From the NCBI RefSeq assembly GCF_001898115.1, contig NZ_MKSQ01000008.1, positions 223,390-287,389 of the forward strand: a DNA stretch of 64,000 bases. The letters run 5' to 3'. This document shows positions 9,048-19,962 of this stretch, in pieces; within the stretch, counting starts at the first letter, position 1, and the number at the start of each line of letters is the position of its first letter. Under the pieces are notes generated by a model. That model did no database searches, was not told the origin of the DNA, and saw nothing but the letters and a program-made list of their open reading frames with translations. The stretch is from Allobosea sp. 67-29 (GTDB taxonomy: Bacteria > Pseudomonadota > Alphaproteobacteria > Rhizobiales > Beijerinckiaceae). The position numbers and the translations under genes are program-made.

Positions 9048-9259
9048 GGTGCCTCCCGCAAGGTCGAAGGCGCCGCCGCACTGTTGTGATCTTCCCCAGC
9101 GGCGCCCCGTGCGCACAGATTGGGCGCAGTTCGATGGTGCCCGCAAGAGGGCAGGCGCGGCTTTTGAAGGCGAAGCCGCTGAAATATGGCGCAGGGTAAG
9201 CCGCTGTTCCGGCTGCCCAAAAGGCTGCCGGGCCATTGTCCATGCGGCGAAAGTCGAGG

Positions 9260-10465
9260 TCAGCCGCGGTGCCGGCGCTCGTCGAGGACCGCGAGAATCC
9301 AGATCGCGAGGCCGCCCAGAGCCAGGCCGGCACCGACCCAGCCGGTCGAGGTCCAGCCGAAGCCCGCCGCGATCGCGAGGCCGCCGAGCCACGGGCCGAG
9401 CGCATTGGCGGTGTTGAAGGCGCTGTGGTTGAGCGCGGCCGCCAGCGTCTGCGCGTCGTCGGCGACGTCCATCAGCCGCGTCTGCAGCATCGCCCCCAGC
9501 CCGCCGCCGCTGCCGATCATGAAGACGACCAGGGAGACCGCCCAGATATTGCCCGCCGCGAAGGGAAAGGCTGCGAGCCACAGCGCGCTCCAGAGCAGCA
9601 GCCCCGCCGTCGCAGGAACCAGCGCCCGATCGGCGGCCCAGCCGGCAAAGAGCGTGCCGGCGGTGAGGCCGAGCCCGAAGGCGACGAGCACCACCGGCAC
9701 GACGGCCGGCGCCACTCCCGTCACCTCCATCAACGTCGAGGCGACGTAGGTGTAGACCGCGAACAGCCCTCCGAAGCCGATCGCACCGGTGGCGAGCGTC
9801 AGCCAGACCTGCCGGCGCCTCAGCGCTCCCAGTTCGCGCAGCGGGCTCGCGCCGGGCGCCACCGCATCGCGCGGCGCGAACAATGCGACCAGCAGCACGG
9901 TCAACATCGCAAGCGCCGCCACGACCGCGAAGCCCGCGCGCCAGCCGAGCGCCTGCCCCATCCAGCTCGCCACCGGTACGCCGAGGATCGTGGCGACCGT
10001 CAGGCCCAGCATGACCCGTGCGACCGACTGGGCGCGCCGGTTCGGAGGCGAGAGCGAGGCGGCGACCAAGGCCGCGACGCCGAAATAGGCGCCGTGCGGC
10101 AGACCGCTCAGGAAGCGGAAGGCCAGCATCCAGTGATAGCTCGGCGCGAGCGCGCTCAAAAGATTGCCGAGGGCGAAGACCCCCATCAGAGCGATCAGCA
10201 GCGTCCGGCGCGGCACCCGCGCCGCCAGCACCGCAATCAACGGCGCGCCCACCACAACCCCAAGCGCATAGATGCTGATGACGTGCCCGCCCGTCGGCTC
10301 GTCGACGCCGAGCCCGGCGGAGAAAAAGGGCAACAGGCTCATCGAGGCGAATTCGGTGGTGCCGATCGCGAACCCGCCCATTGCGAGCGCAAAGATCACC
10401 AGGCCAACCGGAACCGTCGCGGGCGCGGAAGCGGTCAGGCTGCGATCATGCGCGGCAAGGGTCAT
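9260..10465 (-). CDS. MFS transporter (DHA1, AraJ/YdhP-like efflux)
   Basis: A 401-residue membrane protein with twelve predicted helices. The first helix has the GTTEFASMSLLPFF block typical of the DHA1 subgroup that includes AraJ, YdhP and NepI-type exporters of sugars, nucleosides or drugs, and RFLSGLPHGAYFGV is the conserved helix-4 region. The C-terminus LDERRHRG is cytoplasmic. It stands alone between the amino acid transporter and a divergent spermidine-synthase-like gene; nothing nearby indicates substrate. Confidence 0.9.
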   Translation of the reverse strand: MTLAAHDRSLTASAPATVPVGLVIFALAMGGFAIGTTEFASMSLLPFFSAGLGVDEPTGGHVISIYALGVVVGAPLIAVLAARVPRRTLLIALMGVFALGNLLSALAPSYHWMLAFRFLSGLPHGAYFGVAALVAASLSPPNRRAQSVARVMLGLTVATILGVPVASWMGQALGWRAGFAVVAALAMLTVLLVALFAPRDAVAPGASPLRELGALRRRQVWLTLATGAIGFGGLFAVYTYVASTLMEVTGVAPAVVPVVLVAFGLGLTAGTLFAGWAADRALVPATAGLLLWSALWLAAFPFAAGNIWAVSLVVFMIGSGGGLGAMLQTRLMDVADDAQTLAAALNHSAFNTANALGPWLGGLAIAAGFGWTSTGWVGAGLALGGLAIWILAVLDERRHRG

Positions 10466-10664
10466 CGTCGGGGGCTTTCGGAAAGGGCTCGGGCGCGATG
10501 CTGCGCCGCAACATCAAATAGGCGCGACAGGGACGTCATGACAACCGTCGAATCCCTCTCCACGCATGTCCCGCACGCATACCGCACTGCAGCAAGCTCG
10601 CGGTCTCCCGCTGTGCCGCAGCAGGCTATAGGATCGGCGTTCCCACTCCGCTCGCGAGAAGCGC

Positions 10665-11336
10665 ATGCTGCCCTGGACCGTGCTCGACACCGCCGATCTG
10701 CCCGATGGCAGCGGCACGCTGCGGCTGAAGCAGCGCGGCGGCGAGTTCTCGATCATGCTCGGCAGCAACGAGTTGATGAACAGCAGGCTGAGCGGGTCGG
10801 AGGAAGCGCTGGCGCGGCTGGCCTGCGAGCGCCTGCGGCAGCGCCCCCCTTCCCTGCTCATCGGCGGGCTCGGCATGGGCTTCACGCTGCGCGCGGCGCT
10901 CGCCGCGCTGCCGGACGCGGCGACGATCGAGGTGGCCGAGCTGATCCCGGCCGTGGCCGGCTGGGCGCGCGGGCGGATGGCACCGGTCTTCGCGGGCTGC
11001 CTCGACGATCCGCGGGTGACATTGACGATCGGCGATGTGGCCGCGGTGATCGCAGCCGGCCGGGCTCGCTATGACGGCATCCTGCTCGACGTCGACAACG
11101 GTCCGGAAGGCTTGACCGTCGCAGCCAACGACCGGCTCTACGGCCTTGCGGGCCTCGGCGCAGCCAAGGCGGCGCTGCGCCCGGGCGGCGTGCTGGCGGT
11201 CTGGTCCTCGGGCCCGGATCACGGCTTCACCCGCCGGCTGCGGGATGCCGGCTTCGCCGCAGACGAGATCTCAGTGCGCGCGAGCCGCTCGCGCCGGGGC
11301 GCGCGCCATGTGATCTGGCTCGCGACCCGCCGCTGA
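10665..11336 (+). CDS. spermidine synthase-like SAM-dependent methyltransferase-fold protein
   Basis: A 223-residue protein resembling a truncated spermidine synthase. SLLIGGLGMGFTLRAAL is the nucleotide-binding glycine loop, ATIEVAELIPAV holds the acidic residue that binds the ribose, and YDGILLDVDNGPEG sits where polyamine synthases have the catalytic D-x-x-D region. It lacks the full N-terminal beta domain of true spermidine synthases, so it may be an aminopropyltransferase-like protein or an unrelated methyltransferase. Monocistronic, divergent from the MFS gene with about 200 bases between them. Confidence 0.78.
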   Translation: MLPWTVLDTADLPDGSGTLRLKQRGGEFSIMLGSNELMNSRLSGSEEALARLACERLRQRPPSLLIGGLGMGFTLRAALAALPDAATIEVAELIPAVAGWARGRMAPVFAGCLDDPRVTLTIGDVAAVIAAGRARYDGILLDVDNGPEGLTVAANDRLYGLAGLGAAKAALRPGGVLAVWSSGPDHGFTRRLRDAGFAADEISVRASRSRRGARHVIWLATRR

Positions 11337-11378
11337 ACGGAGATCGGAGGGCGGGCTGCGAGACCTCTCCCGAGCGCG

Positions 11379-12155
11379 CTACGGCAACCGGCAGAGCCCT
11401 TCGCAGCCGGGCTTGCCCGCGGCCGCCACGAAGGTCGACACCGCTTTTTCCGCGGCAGGCTTCAGGACCGGCTTGGCCGCGTGCAGCGCCGTGACCAGCG
11501 CCTTGCGGTCCGGCGGGGCGATGCCGGCCACGACGGACGCCGCGCTCTCCGCGAGTGCATTCGCCAGCAGCGTCTGGTTGGGCTCGCGCAGCGCGGGATT
11601 GCGCAGCAGCAGAACGGCGCCGGAAACGATCTCCAGCAGGCCGAGCCGCATCTTGCGCAGCCCCTGGATGCGCTCCTCCGTCCGCTCCTCCTTCTTCAGA
11701 TGGGCGTCGAAATCGTTGACGGCCTCCACGGAGGCGGCGATCGCCTTCAGCAGGAAGGCACGCGAGCGGACAATCTCGTCCTGGTACTCTACCGTGTTGC
11801 GGGCAGAATCCGGCGCCTTGCCCGGATCGGGCGAATAGAGCTCGTAAGCCTGCAGAACGCGCGTCTGCTTCTGCACGATATTGAGGAGCCCCGGGACGTC
11901 GGCAGCCGTATACGGCCCCTTGCCCAGGATCGCGGCTTCGTTCCAGACATCCTCCAGCACCTTGCCGTCGACCGGATCGGCCAGGCGCGGCAAACCGCCC
12001 TTGCCCCGCTCGACCTTGATCATGCTGTCGAGGGCGTCGACCGAAGCGTCGATATAGGCCGAGCCGTTGGGCGGCACCTCGGCGCGCGCCGCGAAGCCGA
12101 GCAGGCACACGCCGCCGATGGCGGCGATCCGGGCTATCGAACGTCGCATCATCAT
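11379..12155 (-). CDS. periplasmic helical protein of unknown function, coupled to the ureohydrolase gene
   Basis: A 258-residue protein with a signal peptide (hydrophobic core IAAIGGVCLLGFAARA, cleavage near residue 23). The mature part is largely helical with charged segments such as KKEERTEERIQGLRKMRLGLLE and no motif I recognise; two cysteines (CEGLC) sit near the C-terminus. ATG 12155 overlaps the upstream stop codon by four bases and is preceded by AGGAAAAGGAAG; two further ATGs follow at once (12152, 12149). Tight coupling to the ureohydrolase suggests a related role, but the evidence is position only. Confidence 0.75.
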   Translation of the reverse strand: MMMRRSIARIAAIGGVCLLGFAARAEVPPNGSAYIDASVDALDSMIKVERGKGGLPRLADPVDGKVLEDVWNEAAILGKGPYTAADVPGLLNIVQKQTRVLQAYELYSPDPGKAPDSARNTVEYQDEIVRSRAFLLKAIAASVEAVNDFDAHLKKEERTEERIQGLRKMRLGLLEIVSGAVLLLRNPALREPNQTLLANALAESAASVVAGIAPPDRKALVTALHAAKPVLKPAAEKAVSTFVAAAGKPGCEGLCRLP

Positions 12156-13204
12156 GGTCTTCCTTTTCCTGCAGCGCGCGCCTCGGCCAGCAGGCAGAGT
12201 TCGGTGAAGAGCACCTGCGCCGCGCATTGCGCCGTATTGCTCGTGGAATCGTATTGCGGCGCGACCTCGACGACGTCGGCGGCGACGATGTCTCGTCCCT
12301 TCAAGCCGCGCAGGATCGCCAGCGCCTCGCGCGGCGTCAGCCCGCCGACCTCCGGCGTGCCGGTGCCCGGCGCAAAGGCCGGGTCGAGCGAATCGACATC
12401 GAAAGAGACATAGGTCGGGCCGTCGCCGATGACCGCCAGCGCCTTCGCGATCACGGCTTCGAGGCCGAGATCGTCGACCTCATTGGCATGGATCACCGTC
12501 ATGCCGGACTCATAGGAGAACTCCCAGAGGTACTCCGCCCCGCCCCGGATGCCGATCTGAATGACGCGCTCGGGGTCGAGCACGCCGTCGAGCACCGCCT
12601 GCCGGAAGGGCCCGCCGTGATGGAATTTCGAGCCCTCGTAGGGGCCGGACGTGTCACAATGGGCGTCGATGTGGACCATGCCGACCGGGCGCCTGGCGCC
12701 GACCGCCCTGAGGATCGAATAGGTGATCGAATGATCCCCGCCGACCGCCAGCGGCGAGACGCCGGCCTCGACGATCGTGCGGAAGGTCGCCTCGATATCC
12801 TCGTGGCAGCTTTCCAGCGAGTAGCGGGAGCGGAAGGGCACGTCGCCGATGTCGGCCGCCTTGACCATGCCGAACGGCGCCGTGCCGAGGACATGGTCCA
12901 TGGGCCCGATGCGCTCGATGGCGCGCACCGCGCGAGGCCCGAGCCGCGTGCCGGCGCGATTGGTCACGCCCAGATCCATCGGCAGGCCGATGATGGCGAC
13001 GTCGAGCCCGCCGAGGTCCGCCTTGGACAGCGCATCGGGCCGGTAGGGAGCACCGATGAAGGTCGCGACGTCGGCGAAGGGCCATTTGCGCCTGTCGCCC
13101 TGGAACTGGTCGGCCGCGACCTTGGCGAAGCGAGGATCGTGAATGTCGCCGCCGCTCGCCCCGGCGTAGCGCGCCCGAAGCTTCCCGAGCTTGTCCTGAT
13201 CCAT
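12152..13204 (-). CDS. speB: agmatinase-family ureohydrolase
   Basis: A 350-residue member of the arginase/agmatinase family, which hydrolyses guanidino compounds to urea and an amine at a binuclear Mn (or Ni) centre. The metal motifs are complete: GGDHS, HIDAHCDT and SFDVDSLDP, with YLWEFS and TGTPEVGGL nearby. Agmatine is the usual substrate, but guanidinobutyrate, guanidinopropionate and guanidine hydrolases share these motifs, and the roughly 40-residue N-terminal extension before the core (DPRFAKVAADQFQG...) is longer than in minimal SpeB proteins. Cytosolic. Translationally coupled to the periplasmic protein downstream. Confidence 0.88.
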   Translation of the reverse strand: MDQDKLGKLRARYAGASGGDIHDPRFAKVAADQFQGDRRKWPFADVATFIGAPYRPDALSKADLGGLDVAIIGLPMDLGVTNRAGTRLGPRAVRAIERIGPMDHVLGTAPFGMVKAADIGDVPFRSRYSLESCHEDIEATFRTIVEAGVSPLAVGGDHSITYSILRAVGARRPVGMVHIDAHCDTSGPYEGSKFHHGGPFRQAVLDGVLDPERVIQIGIRGGAEYLWEFSYESGMTVIHANEVDDLGLEAVIAKALAVIGDGPTYVSFDVDSLDPAFAPGTGTPEVGGLTPREALAILRGLKGRDIVAADVVEVAPQYDSTSNTAQCAAQVLFTELCLLAEARAAGKGRP

Positions 13205-13240
13205 TAGTGTCTCCCTCGCGGCACGCCCGCAACCGAGGCG

Positions 13241-13753
13241 TCAGCCGGCCCGACGCTCGAGCATGGTCACCGGCGAATCGTGATAGCAGGCAGACCCGAA
13301 GGGTGTGTACCCCAGTTTGGCGGCGACGCGCAGCGAAGCGGCGTTTTCCGGCGCGATGATGCAAACCGTGCGCTGGTGCCCGAAGGATCGCTCGAACCAG
13401 TCATGCGCCACCAGGCCCGCCTCGGTCGCATAGCCCCTGCCCTGCACGTCGCGCGACAAGACCCAGCCGGCCTCGGGAAACGGGTCGAACGAGGTGCCCA
13501 GCCCGCGATGGGCCTGCATCAACCCGGCCTCCCCGACCAGGCGCCCGCTCGCCCGCTCGATCACCGCGAAGAAGCCGTAGCCGAGAAGGGCCCAGTTGCC
13601 CGCGCTGCGCGTCAGCCTTTGCCAGGCCTCCTCGCGCGACAGCGGCTTGCCGCCGATGAAGCGCACCACCGCCGGGTCGGAACGCATCCGGTGGATCGCA
13701 TCGAGATCCTCGCGGGAGGGGCGGCGCAGGAGGAGTCGCTCTGTCTCGATCAT
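13241..13753 (-). CDS. GNAT acetyltransferase (RimJ/RimL-like)
   Basis: A 170-residue N-acetyltransferase of the Acetyltransf_3 type. It opens with IETERLLLRRPSREDLDAI, the usual first strand and helix of RimJ/RimL proteins, and has the acetyl-CoA loop in VQGRGYATEAG and the late NAASLRVAAKLGY motif. Target (protein N-terminus or small amine) cannot be predicted. It sits 36 bases upstream of the ureohydrolase gene on the same strand and may share its promoter. Confidence 0.85.
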   Translation of the reverse strand: MIETERLLLRRPSREDLDAIHRMRSDPAVVRFIGGKPLSREEAWQRLTRSAGNWALLGYGFFAVIERASGRLVGEAGLMQAHRGLGTSFDPFPEAGWVLSRDVQGRGYATEAGLVAHDWFERSFGHQRTVCIIAPENAASLRVAAKLGYTPFGSACYHDSPVTMLERRAG

Positions 13754-13954
13754 GCCGTCCTTAAACCAGCACGGCCGCCGCGAGCCAAGGCCGCGACGAC
13801 CGGCATGAGAACCGCTTCCGCTACGGCGGTTTAGCCGAAAGTCTCAGTCCAGGCGGTTGAATCCCCTCGCGATTCATGCAGCCTTCGGCTAGAACCCCGG
13901 CGCATGCTCGGCATGTGCCGCGTCGCGCCCGTACAAGCTCGAAAAATCGAGTGA

Positions 13955-15061
<1,107 letters not shown>

Positions 15062-15099
15062 CGCGCTCGACAGCCGGGTCCTACCGGCGGGAAACCCCA

Positions 15100-15127
15100 A
15101 AGCCCGGCCTCGGCCGGGCTTTTTTTC
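15100..15127 (+). terminator. rho-independent terminator of the TRAP binding protein gene
   Basis: Arms AGCCCGGC and GCCGGGCT form a GC-rich stem with a short loop, followed directly by a run of seven T. It lies 40 bases after the binding protein stop codon, as expected for an abundant monocistronic transcript. Confidence 0.92.
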
Positions 15128-15252
15128 GGACGGAACGGACCAGGTCACGCGACCCCGCCCGTTTCATGCAGGCAGAACGAGACAGCAGACCTCTCCGCTA
15201 ACATCCCGCCCGCAGCGCCACCCGTGGCCGATGGCGGCGGAGGCGCGCAGTT

Positions 15253-15672
15253 TCAGTTGGCGGTGCGCGCCCGATGTTCCTGAAGCCTCATCTGCATCTG
15301 ACCGACGAGCCTCAGCAATTCGCTATGGGGCATCGTGACCGTCACGTCGCGATCGCCGACGGTGAGACGTAGATGGAACTCGCCGGTCAGCTCATCGCCG
15401 GTTGTTGGGCCGACTGCATCGACGGACGTGGCGGTCGCCTCCTGTTCTCCCGCAAGGCCGGCCGGGATGTCGATCTGGACCTCATCGCTCATTGGAGCGG
15501 GCATGTAGGCGATCAGACCGGCAGCCAGCTTCTCAGCCTGAAGCTGATCGAGCAGAAAGACCTGACTGTGCCCCGGCGCCGTGAACTTGAAGGCAACGTG
15601 ATGCTGGCCCGCAGGCGTGATCCATTCCACATTTTCGATAAGAGCGGCATCGACGGTCTTCTGATCCGACAT
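15253..15672 (-). CDS. hypothetical protein (139 aa)
   Basis: A soluble 139-residue acidic protein without signal peptide or membrane segment. ATG 15672 has an excellent AGGAGGAG site nine bases upstream. The N-terminal half (VEWITPAGQHHVAFKFTAPG) looks like a small beta sheet, and the C-terminal half (FHLRLTVGDRDVTVTMPHSELLRLVGQMQMRLQE) is two strands and a helix. I do not recognise a family. It does not overlap its neighbours and may belong to the same stress-related island as the small genes upstream. Confidence 0.7.
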   Translation of the reverse strand: MSDQKTVDAALIENVEWITPAGQHHVAFKFTAPGHSQVFLLDQLQAEKLAAGLIAYMPAPMSDEVQIDIPAGLAGEQEATATSVDAVGPTTGDELTGEFHLRLTVGDRDVTVTMPHSELLRLVGQMQMRLQEHRARTAN

Positions 15673-16192
15673 GACGTCTTCTCCTCCTCGGCCGGGACGC
15701 TCGACCCGAAGGCTGCAATCGTTGAGCGCGCTCCAAGGCGCTCGACCGCTTGTCGAACCGCCGCTTCCTGACCTTGTGCAAGATGGCCTGCGTGCCTGCC
15801 GAACCCATATCTTGCGGCGCCCGGCGATGGTCTTTCAACCCATGATCTGGACGACGATCTCGCGCAGCTCCTCGCGCGAAAGAGGAGAGGTTTCGGGCCT
15901 CCAATCCGGCAAGGATTTGGACGGCAGGGGTTGCGATGCCGCTGCCCCATGAGTTCGAGTCTTCTTATATTCGTATCGCGTTTTGTTCTTCATAGAGATT
16001 CATTGGCGCGCGTTCGATGCGCTGCCGGTCAGGCCGCCTGGCAAAGCCCAAGCGGCAGAAATACCGCCAAACGGCATTTCAATTGTCGGTAAAGAGGAGA
16101 AATCGGCCCAAGCATATCTGCCGAGGGCCAGCCTATCGCAGGCGCTCCACTCGTTACCGGCCCATTATGTCCGTTCCGCGATGGTTTCGCGG
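15673..16192. other. 520-base stretch with no supported gene
   Basis: Short open frames occur on both strands but none combines a ribosome binding site, plausible codon use and a recognisable product. Part of the stretch is richer in A and T than its neighbours (around 15960-16090), consistent with promoter or decayed sequence. I see no repeat, tRNA or hairpin terminator in it. Confidence 0.5.
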
Positions 16193-16450
16193 TCAGGGAA
16201 AGGCGTCGATCAGTCTGATCGCCGTCCCATGCCGGCACGATCCGTTCAGGTTTTTCTCGATGGCAGTCATTGCGCCTTCGACGGTCTTGAATGGACCCCG
16301 CCGGACATCGTTCATCTGAGGCAGTTCGTCCGCGGTCATCACGATCCAGAACTGGTCGTTGGGGTCTCGAACGATCGAGCAGATCGAGCGCTCCAGCAGG
16401 TCGGTAACGCCCCAGCGATTGGAGAGGTTGGGCCGTACGGTCGTATCCAT
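16193..16450 (-). CDS. small hypothetical protein (85 aa)
   Basis: An 85-residue protein starting at ATG 16450 with GAGGAGAGG upstream; the reading frame stays open beyond this start but lacks coding character. The sequence contains SICSIVRDPNDQFWIVMTADELP, ending KTVEGAMTAIEKNLNG, a compact alpha/beta pattern. No family recognised. It is the last of five same-strand genes beginning with cspA, so it may be read from the cold-shock promoter, although the gaps allow a separate promoter. Confidence 0.65.
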   Translation of the reverse strand: MDTTVRPNLSNRWGVTDLLERSICSIVRDPNDQFWIVMTADELPQMNDVRRGPFKTVEGAMTAIEKNLNGSCRHGTAIRLIDAFP

Positions 16451-16472
16451 TGCCGCCTCTCCTCGCGGAAGA

Positions 16473-16742
16473 TCAGGATGAAACGCGTCGTGATCGAGCC
16501 CCGCTCTTGGCGGAGCCGCGGCGCGGCAGCGCGCTTTGAAGAGCGGACGCGGCTTCGGCATCGGCTGCCTCCTTGGCAAGCCTAAGGGCGCGCAACCTTG
16601 CAGTGCGCTCCCGGACCGCAAGCTGCTCGGCTCGCAGCGCCTCCAATGCGGTTTCGGCCTCGGCGCGACGCTGCGCCGCGAGCGTCGCCTTGCTCTGCGC
16701 CCGCAACTGCGCCTCCTCCGGCGAAATCCTGCTGCCTGACAT
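16473..16742 (-). CDS. small Ala/Arg/Glu-rich coiled-coil protein (89 aa)
   Basis: An 89-residue protein, mostly one long charged helix (residues 9-68) with the alternating Ala, Glu, Arg and Leu pattern of a coiled coil, then a basic Ser/Arg-rich tail (SAKSGARSRRVSS). ATG 16742 has AAGGAG seven bases upstream; a TTG six bases earlier is less likely. It lies between two other small genes of the rpsU cluster. The basic tail could bind RNA or DNA, but that is inference; low-complexity composition makes family assignment unreliable. Confidence 0.65.
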   Translation of the reverse strand: MSGSRISPEEAQLRAQSKATLAAQRRAEAETALEALRAEQLAVRERTARLRALRLAKEAADAEAASALQSALPRRGSAKSGARSRRVSS

Positions 16743-16778
16743 CGACAACTCCTTCCAGGCACCCAGCCCGGCAACGCG

Positions 16779-17150
16779 TCAACGACGCTTCCCTGCGGTG
16801 CGAGCCTGCATGTATTGAACGGCCTCGAGCAGAACCTTGCGGGGCCGCTCCGCTTCGATCCTGGCCAGCTCGGCCTGAGCTGCAGCCTGGCGGGTCAGTT
16901 CTTCCAGATGCGCCAGTTCGGCGATGCGCTCGCGCTCAGCGGCCGCGAGACGCGCCTCGGCGGCACGCTCCGCGGCTTTGACCGCTTCGCGCGCGGACCG
17001 GGCGGTCGCGACAGCTTCCCGCTCGGCCCGGCGCTGGATCATGACCGGATCATCCGCCCTGGGACGAGCCTTGAATCGCTCCAGCAATGCCTTTTTGGCA
17101 GCGGTCGAACTGGCCTGACGATCCGCAAAGCTATGGGGACTGAAACTCAA
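16779..17150 (-). CDS. DUF6481-like charged helical protein
   Basis: About 123 residues if translation starts at TTG 17150, giving SFSPHSFADRQ at the N-terminus followed by AKKALLERFKARPRADDP and a long Ala/Arg/Glu helix (residues 40-115). This layout, a short FADRQ motif, a KALLERF helix and a charged coiled coil, matches a small alphaproteobacterial family I recall as DUF6481. The TTG is preceded by AGGG at suitable distance and lies 13 bases after the rpsU stop, supporting this start over upstream alternatives. Family members often sit near rpsU; function unknown. Confidence 0.72.
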   Translation of the reverse strand: MSFSPHSFADRQASSTAAKKALLERFKARPRADDPVMIQRRAEREAVATARSAREAVKAAERAAEARLAAAERERIAELAHLEELTRQAAAQAELARIEAERPRKVLLEAVQYMQARTAGKRR

Positions 17151-17163
17151 TCTGAACCCTCGC

Positions 17164-17421
17164 CTATCGCGGCTGCTGGGCAGAACGAACCGGACGCTCG
17201 ACCCGCTTCGGTGCCGGGAGCAAACCTTCCCGCTGCGCCTGCTTCCGTGCAGCCTTGCGCGCACGGCGGATGGCTTCCGCCTTCTCGCGGGTCCGTCGTT
17301 CCGACGGCTTCTCGTAGGCGCGGCGCGCCTTCATTTCGCGGAACACGCCTTCACGCTGCATCTTCTTCTTGAGGACGCGCAGTGCCTGATCGACATTGTT
17401 GTCGCGCACCAAAACCTGCAT
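17164..17421 (-). CDS. rpsU: 30S ribosomal protein bS21
   Basis: An 85-residue basic protein starting [20 protein letters not shown], the classical bS21 N-terminus, followed by [16 protein letters not shown] and a long basic tail. bS21 sits at the platform of the small subunit near the anti-Shine-Dalgarno region and affects initiation. ATG 17421 has AAAGGAA upstream. Rhizobiales often carry several rpsU copies, one of them beside cspA; the arrangement here, 137 bases downstream of a cold-shock gene, fits that inducible type. The tail ([19 protein letters not shown]) is longer than in E. coli. Confidence 0.95.
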   Translation of the reverse strand: MQVLVRDNNVDQALRVLKKKMQREGVFREMKARRAYEKPSERRTREKAEAIRRARKAARKQAQREGLLPAPKRVERPVRSAQQPR

Positions 17422-17558
17422 GCGAAATTCCTTTCGACGACATGAAAAAGGGCCGGGCGAACCCCCGACCCTCGCAGCCATCCATCGCGATAGGATCCGG
17501 CGCCGACACATCCGCGGTCGCCACCTTGATCGAGTGTCGCAAGGGATAGCGATTCCGC

Positions 17559-17768
17559 TTACTCGGCCTGCAGATTATCCGCAGAGACCTTCCCGGAGCG
17601 CTTGTCCTGCACCAGCTCGTAGGAGACCTTCTGGCCCTCGGTGAGCGTGCGAAGCCCCGCCCGTTCGACGGCGCTGATGTGAACGAAGGCATCCTGGCCT
17701 CCATCTTCCGGCTGAATGAAGCCGAAGCCCTTATCGGTGTTGAACCATTTAACTGTGCCGCTGGCCAT
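17559..17768 (-). CDS. cspA: cold-shock protein (CspA family)
   Basis: A 69-residue single cold-shock domain protein with both RNA-binding motifs intact: KGFGFIQ (RNP1) and DAFVHIS (RNP2). It would act as an RNA chaperone during cold or stationary phase. The start has AGGAGG five to six bases upstream. The nearly 490-base region upstream could hold a long leader of the kind that controls cspA translation, but I cannot identify a specific structure. It heads the run of small genes including rpsU. Confidence 0.96.
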   Translation of the reverse strand: MASGTVKWFNTDKGFGFIQPEDGGQDAFVHISAVERAGLRTLTEGQKVSYELVQDKRSGKVSADNLQAE

Positions 17769-19351
<1,583 letters not shown>

Positions 19352-19384
19352 CAGAGAGCGACCTGCCGGCAACGGCCCACCTTG

Positions 19385-19412
19385 AAAACCCCGGCGCAAG
19401 CCGGGGTTTTTC
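19385..19412 (+). terminator. rho-independent terminator of the second TRAP binding protein gene
   Basis: Arms AAAACCCCGGC and GCCGGGGTTTT pair over eleven bases around a GCAA tetraloop, ending in a T-run. It lies about 35 bases after the stop codon at 19351. Confidence 0.92.
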
Positions 19413-19569
19413 GATGACCTCCCGCCGCCGCCTCTCGCGCCGGCTGCCGACACGCGCGGTCGGGGCCGCACGATATCGTGACGGCAAGCTGCGCACATGC
19501 CATAGGCGCGAATGCCATAACTGCGCCTTGCGGCACCGCCAGACTGCGTCGTCGCCACGGGAATCGACC

Positions 19570-19950
19570 ATGCTCCGTCTCATCGCCCCCCTGCTTCTCG
19601 CCGCGCTGCCAGGCGCCGCCCTCGCCCAGTCGATCGGGCAGGCGCTGCCCGGCCGCGCGCAGCCGCGCGAGTCCTACAACAGGCCTGCGCCGGCTGCCCC
19701 AAAGGGCGCGCGCCCCTGCCCCGAATACGGTGCCGGCTTCGTGCGGCTGGAAGGCTCGAGCTTCTGCGTGCGCGCCGGCGGAGCCGTCCGGGCGGAAATC
19801 GGGAAGAGCTCGCGGAACGGCTACGGCAGCCGGGCAGACGGCATGCTCTATCTGGAAAGCCGCGGACAGACGGAGCTGGGGCCGGTCCGCTCGGTGATCA
19901 GCGTCCGGCGCGGAATCGACCGCAACCTCGACGCGGCCCCGTTTCGCTGA
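19570..19950 (+). CDS. short secreted protein with Rhizobiales porin-like motif
   Basis: A 126-residue protein with a clear signal peptide (MLRLIAPLLLAALPGAALAQ). After a Pro-rich linker it has CPEYGAGFVRLEGSSFCVRAGGAVRAEIG, which matches the start of Rhizobiales porins (the C..YGAGF...C...GGYVR pattern), then two more strand-like segments (ADGMLYLESRGQTEL and GPVRSVISVRRG). A real porin has about 16 strands and over 300 residues, so this is either a porin-derived mini protein or a remnant. Signal peptide, start and stop are intact. It would be periplasmic or outer-membrane associated. Confidence 0.72.
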   Translation: MLRLIAPLLLAALPGAALAQSIGQALPGRAQPRESYNRPAPAAPKGARPCPEYGAGFVRLEGSSFCVRAGGAVRAEIGKSSRNGYGSRADGMLYLESRGQTELGPVRSVISVRRGIDRNLDAAPFR

Positions 19951-19962
19951 GGCCTCCTCCGT

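Noticed and set aside
9236-11074. Open frame of 612 codons antisense to the MFS gene
   Set aside because: Low-complexity Arg/Gln-rich product typical of shadows; the MFS protein on the other strand is complete.
15513-16190. Possible small genes between the 139- and 85-residue hypothetical genes
   Set aside because: No ribosome binding sites, no recognisable product and conflicting frames on both strands.
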